Source of the DNA: Gammaproteobacteria bacterium
GTDB lineage: Bacteria; Pseudomonadota; Gammaproteobacteria; Chromatiales; Chromatiaceae
Reading direction: 5' to 3'
DNA length: 13,806 nt
Assembly (NCBI GenBank): GCA_019136395.1
Contig: JAGVUH010000468.1
Location: 1 to 13,806 of the forward strand
Positions 12,961-13,806 of the stretch are shown piece after piece (position 1 is the first letter of the stretch; every line of letters starts with the position of its first letter). Both the position numbers and the translations under genes were made by a program. The notes under the pieces were generated by a model. That model did not search any database, was not told the origin of the DNA, and saw only the letters and a list, made by a program, of their open reading frames with translations.

Positions 12961-13806
12961 CGTGACCCAGATCGAGTTGCTTAGCGAGTCCGCCGCGCCG
13001 TCACCCGCCGGTCGGCGGGTTGAGCTGGGCCGGGGGTACGCCCTCGATCTTCCCCACGGCCCGCGCGGGCGTGGCGATGTCTATCACCGCGGCTACCTGA
13101 GCAAGCGGGTGAATCTGCGCGACAAGGCTGAACGGCGGCTGTTGGTGGTGGAACTGCTGCAGCAGGGGGTCAACCAGACGCGGTTGGCTGAGGCGCTGCA
13201 GCTTAGCCGCCAGACCCTGCACAATTATCGGGAGAGCTATCGGGAATTTGGCATCCAGGGGCTGTTGCACGGCTACAGCCCCGCCCGCAGCAAGGACGAA
13301 GCGCACCATCGGCATCGGAACGTCACCCAGTGCCGCCCCGGCGCGAAGGCGCGCGAACTGGAAGCGTTGCGCCGGGCGCGGCGTGAGCAGGCTGAGCAGG
13401 TACAGGTTGAATTGGCCTGGGAGGGTGAGGCCGCGGCACCGGCCGCGTATGTGCTCGAGGAGCCGGCGATGACCGATACCCTCGGCGCCGCGCGGTCGCG
13501 CCCGGTCGCGCCGGCACCGGATCTGGCGGCCGTGACCGAGCGCCCCTATGCGCAGCCCCATGGGTGGGAGGCGAGCCGCTACGCCGGAATCTTTCCCGTC
13601 ATCCTGGTCCTGGTGAGCCAGTGGCCGTGGCTCACGCGAATCATGGGCCTGTTCGGCAACGGCTGGCGCCTCTTCATGGTGTTCGTGCTGATGGCGGTGC
13701 GCAACCTGCGCTCCCTCGAGCAACTTAAGCATGTGCGTCACGCGGAGGCCGGCCGCCTGCTCGGGCTGGGGTCGCTTCCGTGCCTGGATACGCTCTGGGG
13801 CTGGTT
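12961..13806 (+). CDS. HTH protein with hydrophobic C-terminal region, probable transposase (partial)
   Basis: An open frame from GTG 12961 runs 281 complete codons off the right edge. CAGGAG eight bases upstream supports the GTG; an in-frame TGA lies about 10 codons upstream. Residues about 56-90 form a helix-turn-helix (LLQQGVNQTRLAEALQLSRQTLHNY). A charged helical stretch follows (about 128-152), then a Pro/Ala-rich linker. After it comes a hydrophobic part (RYAGIFPVILVLVSQWPWL... about 206-248) leading into VRNLRSLEQLKHVRHAEAGRLLGL. This HTH, linker and hydrophobic arrangement, with the phrase RNLRSxEQLK and GRLLGL, resembles large transposase-like proteins I have seen in anaerobic bacteria. 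The catalytic part, if any, lies outside the window. A regulatory membrane protein is the alternative. Function is an inference. Confidence 0.6.

Overview
The window is high-GC DNA that most resembles a purple sulfur bacterium (Chromatiaceae-like gammaproteobacterium). The main clue is a secreted Gly/Tyr/Trp-rich protein at 7096-7425 that looks like the envelope protein of periplasmic sulfur globules. The oxygen-independent ubiquinone genes ubiU, ubiV and ubiT, a cobalamin-dependent MetH and a hemerythrin-sensor c-di-GMP enzyme fit an anaerobic or microaerobic lifestyle. The species cannot be named from the sequence alone.

Layout, left to right. The 3' end of metH (2-346, +) is followed by a 100-bp structured palindromic repeat (378-477) and a possible 21-codon leader ORF. 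The leader overlaps, as ATGA, the start of a hemerythrin-PAS-GGDEF-EAL protein (549-2885, +). A small ion-channel-like membrane protein follows (3042-3632, +). A three-gene ABC importer operon runs on the minus strand: binding protein (6710-5658), one permease (5661-4828) and ATPase (4784-3678), of the sulfate/molybdate type. Its upstream region holds two 30-bp direct repeats and an IS110-type transposase remnant. Next come the sulfur globule protein gene (+) and the minus-strand ubiU (10536-9523), ubiV (9286-8390) and ubiT (8226-7510). A second copy of the 100-bp repeat lies between ubiU and ubiV. ubiT carries an in-frame 9-bp minisatellite coding for Gly/His/Gln-rich residues.

The right part has a candidate 49-aa ORF and a secreted L,D-transpeptidase (10755-11330, +). 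A DmeF-type metal exporter (12644-11673, -) has an RcnR-type operator placed between its predicted -35 and -10 boxes. A GTG-start gene with an HTH and a hydrophobic C-terminal part, probably a transposase, runs off the right edge (12961-13806, +).

The genes form several independent units rather than one system. The least explained structures are the 100-bp repeat, whose two copies differ mostly by changes that preserve stem pairing; the minisatellite inside ubiT; and the leader ORF before the c-di-GMP gene. No tRNA, rRNA or CRISPR array was seen.
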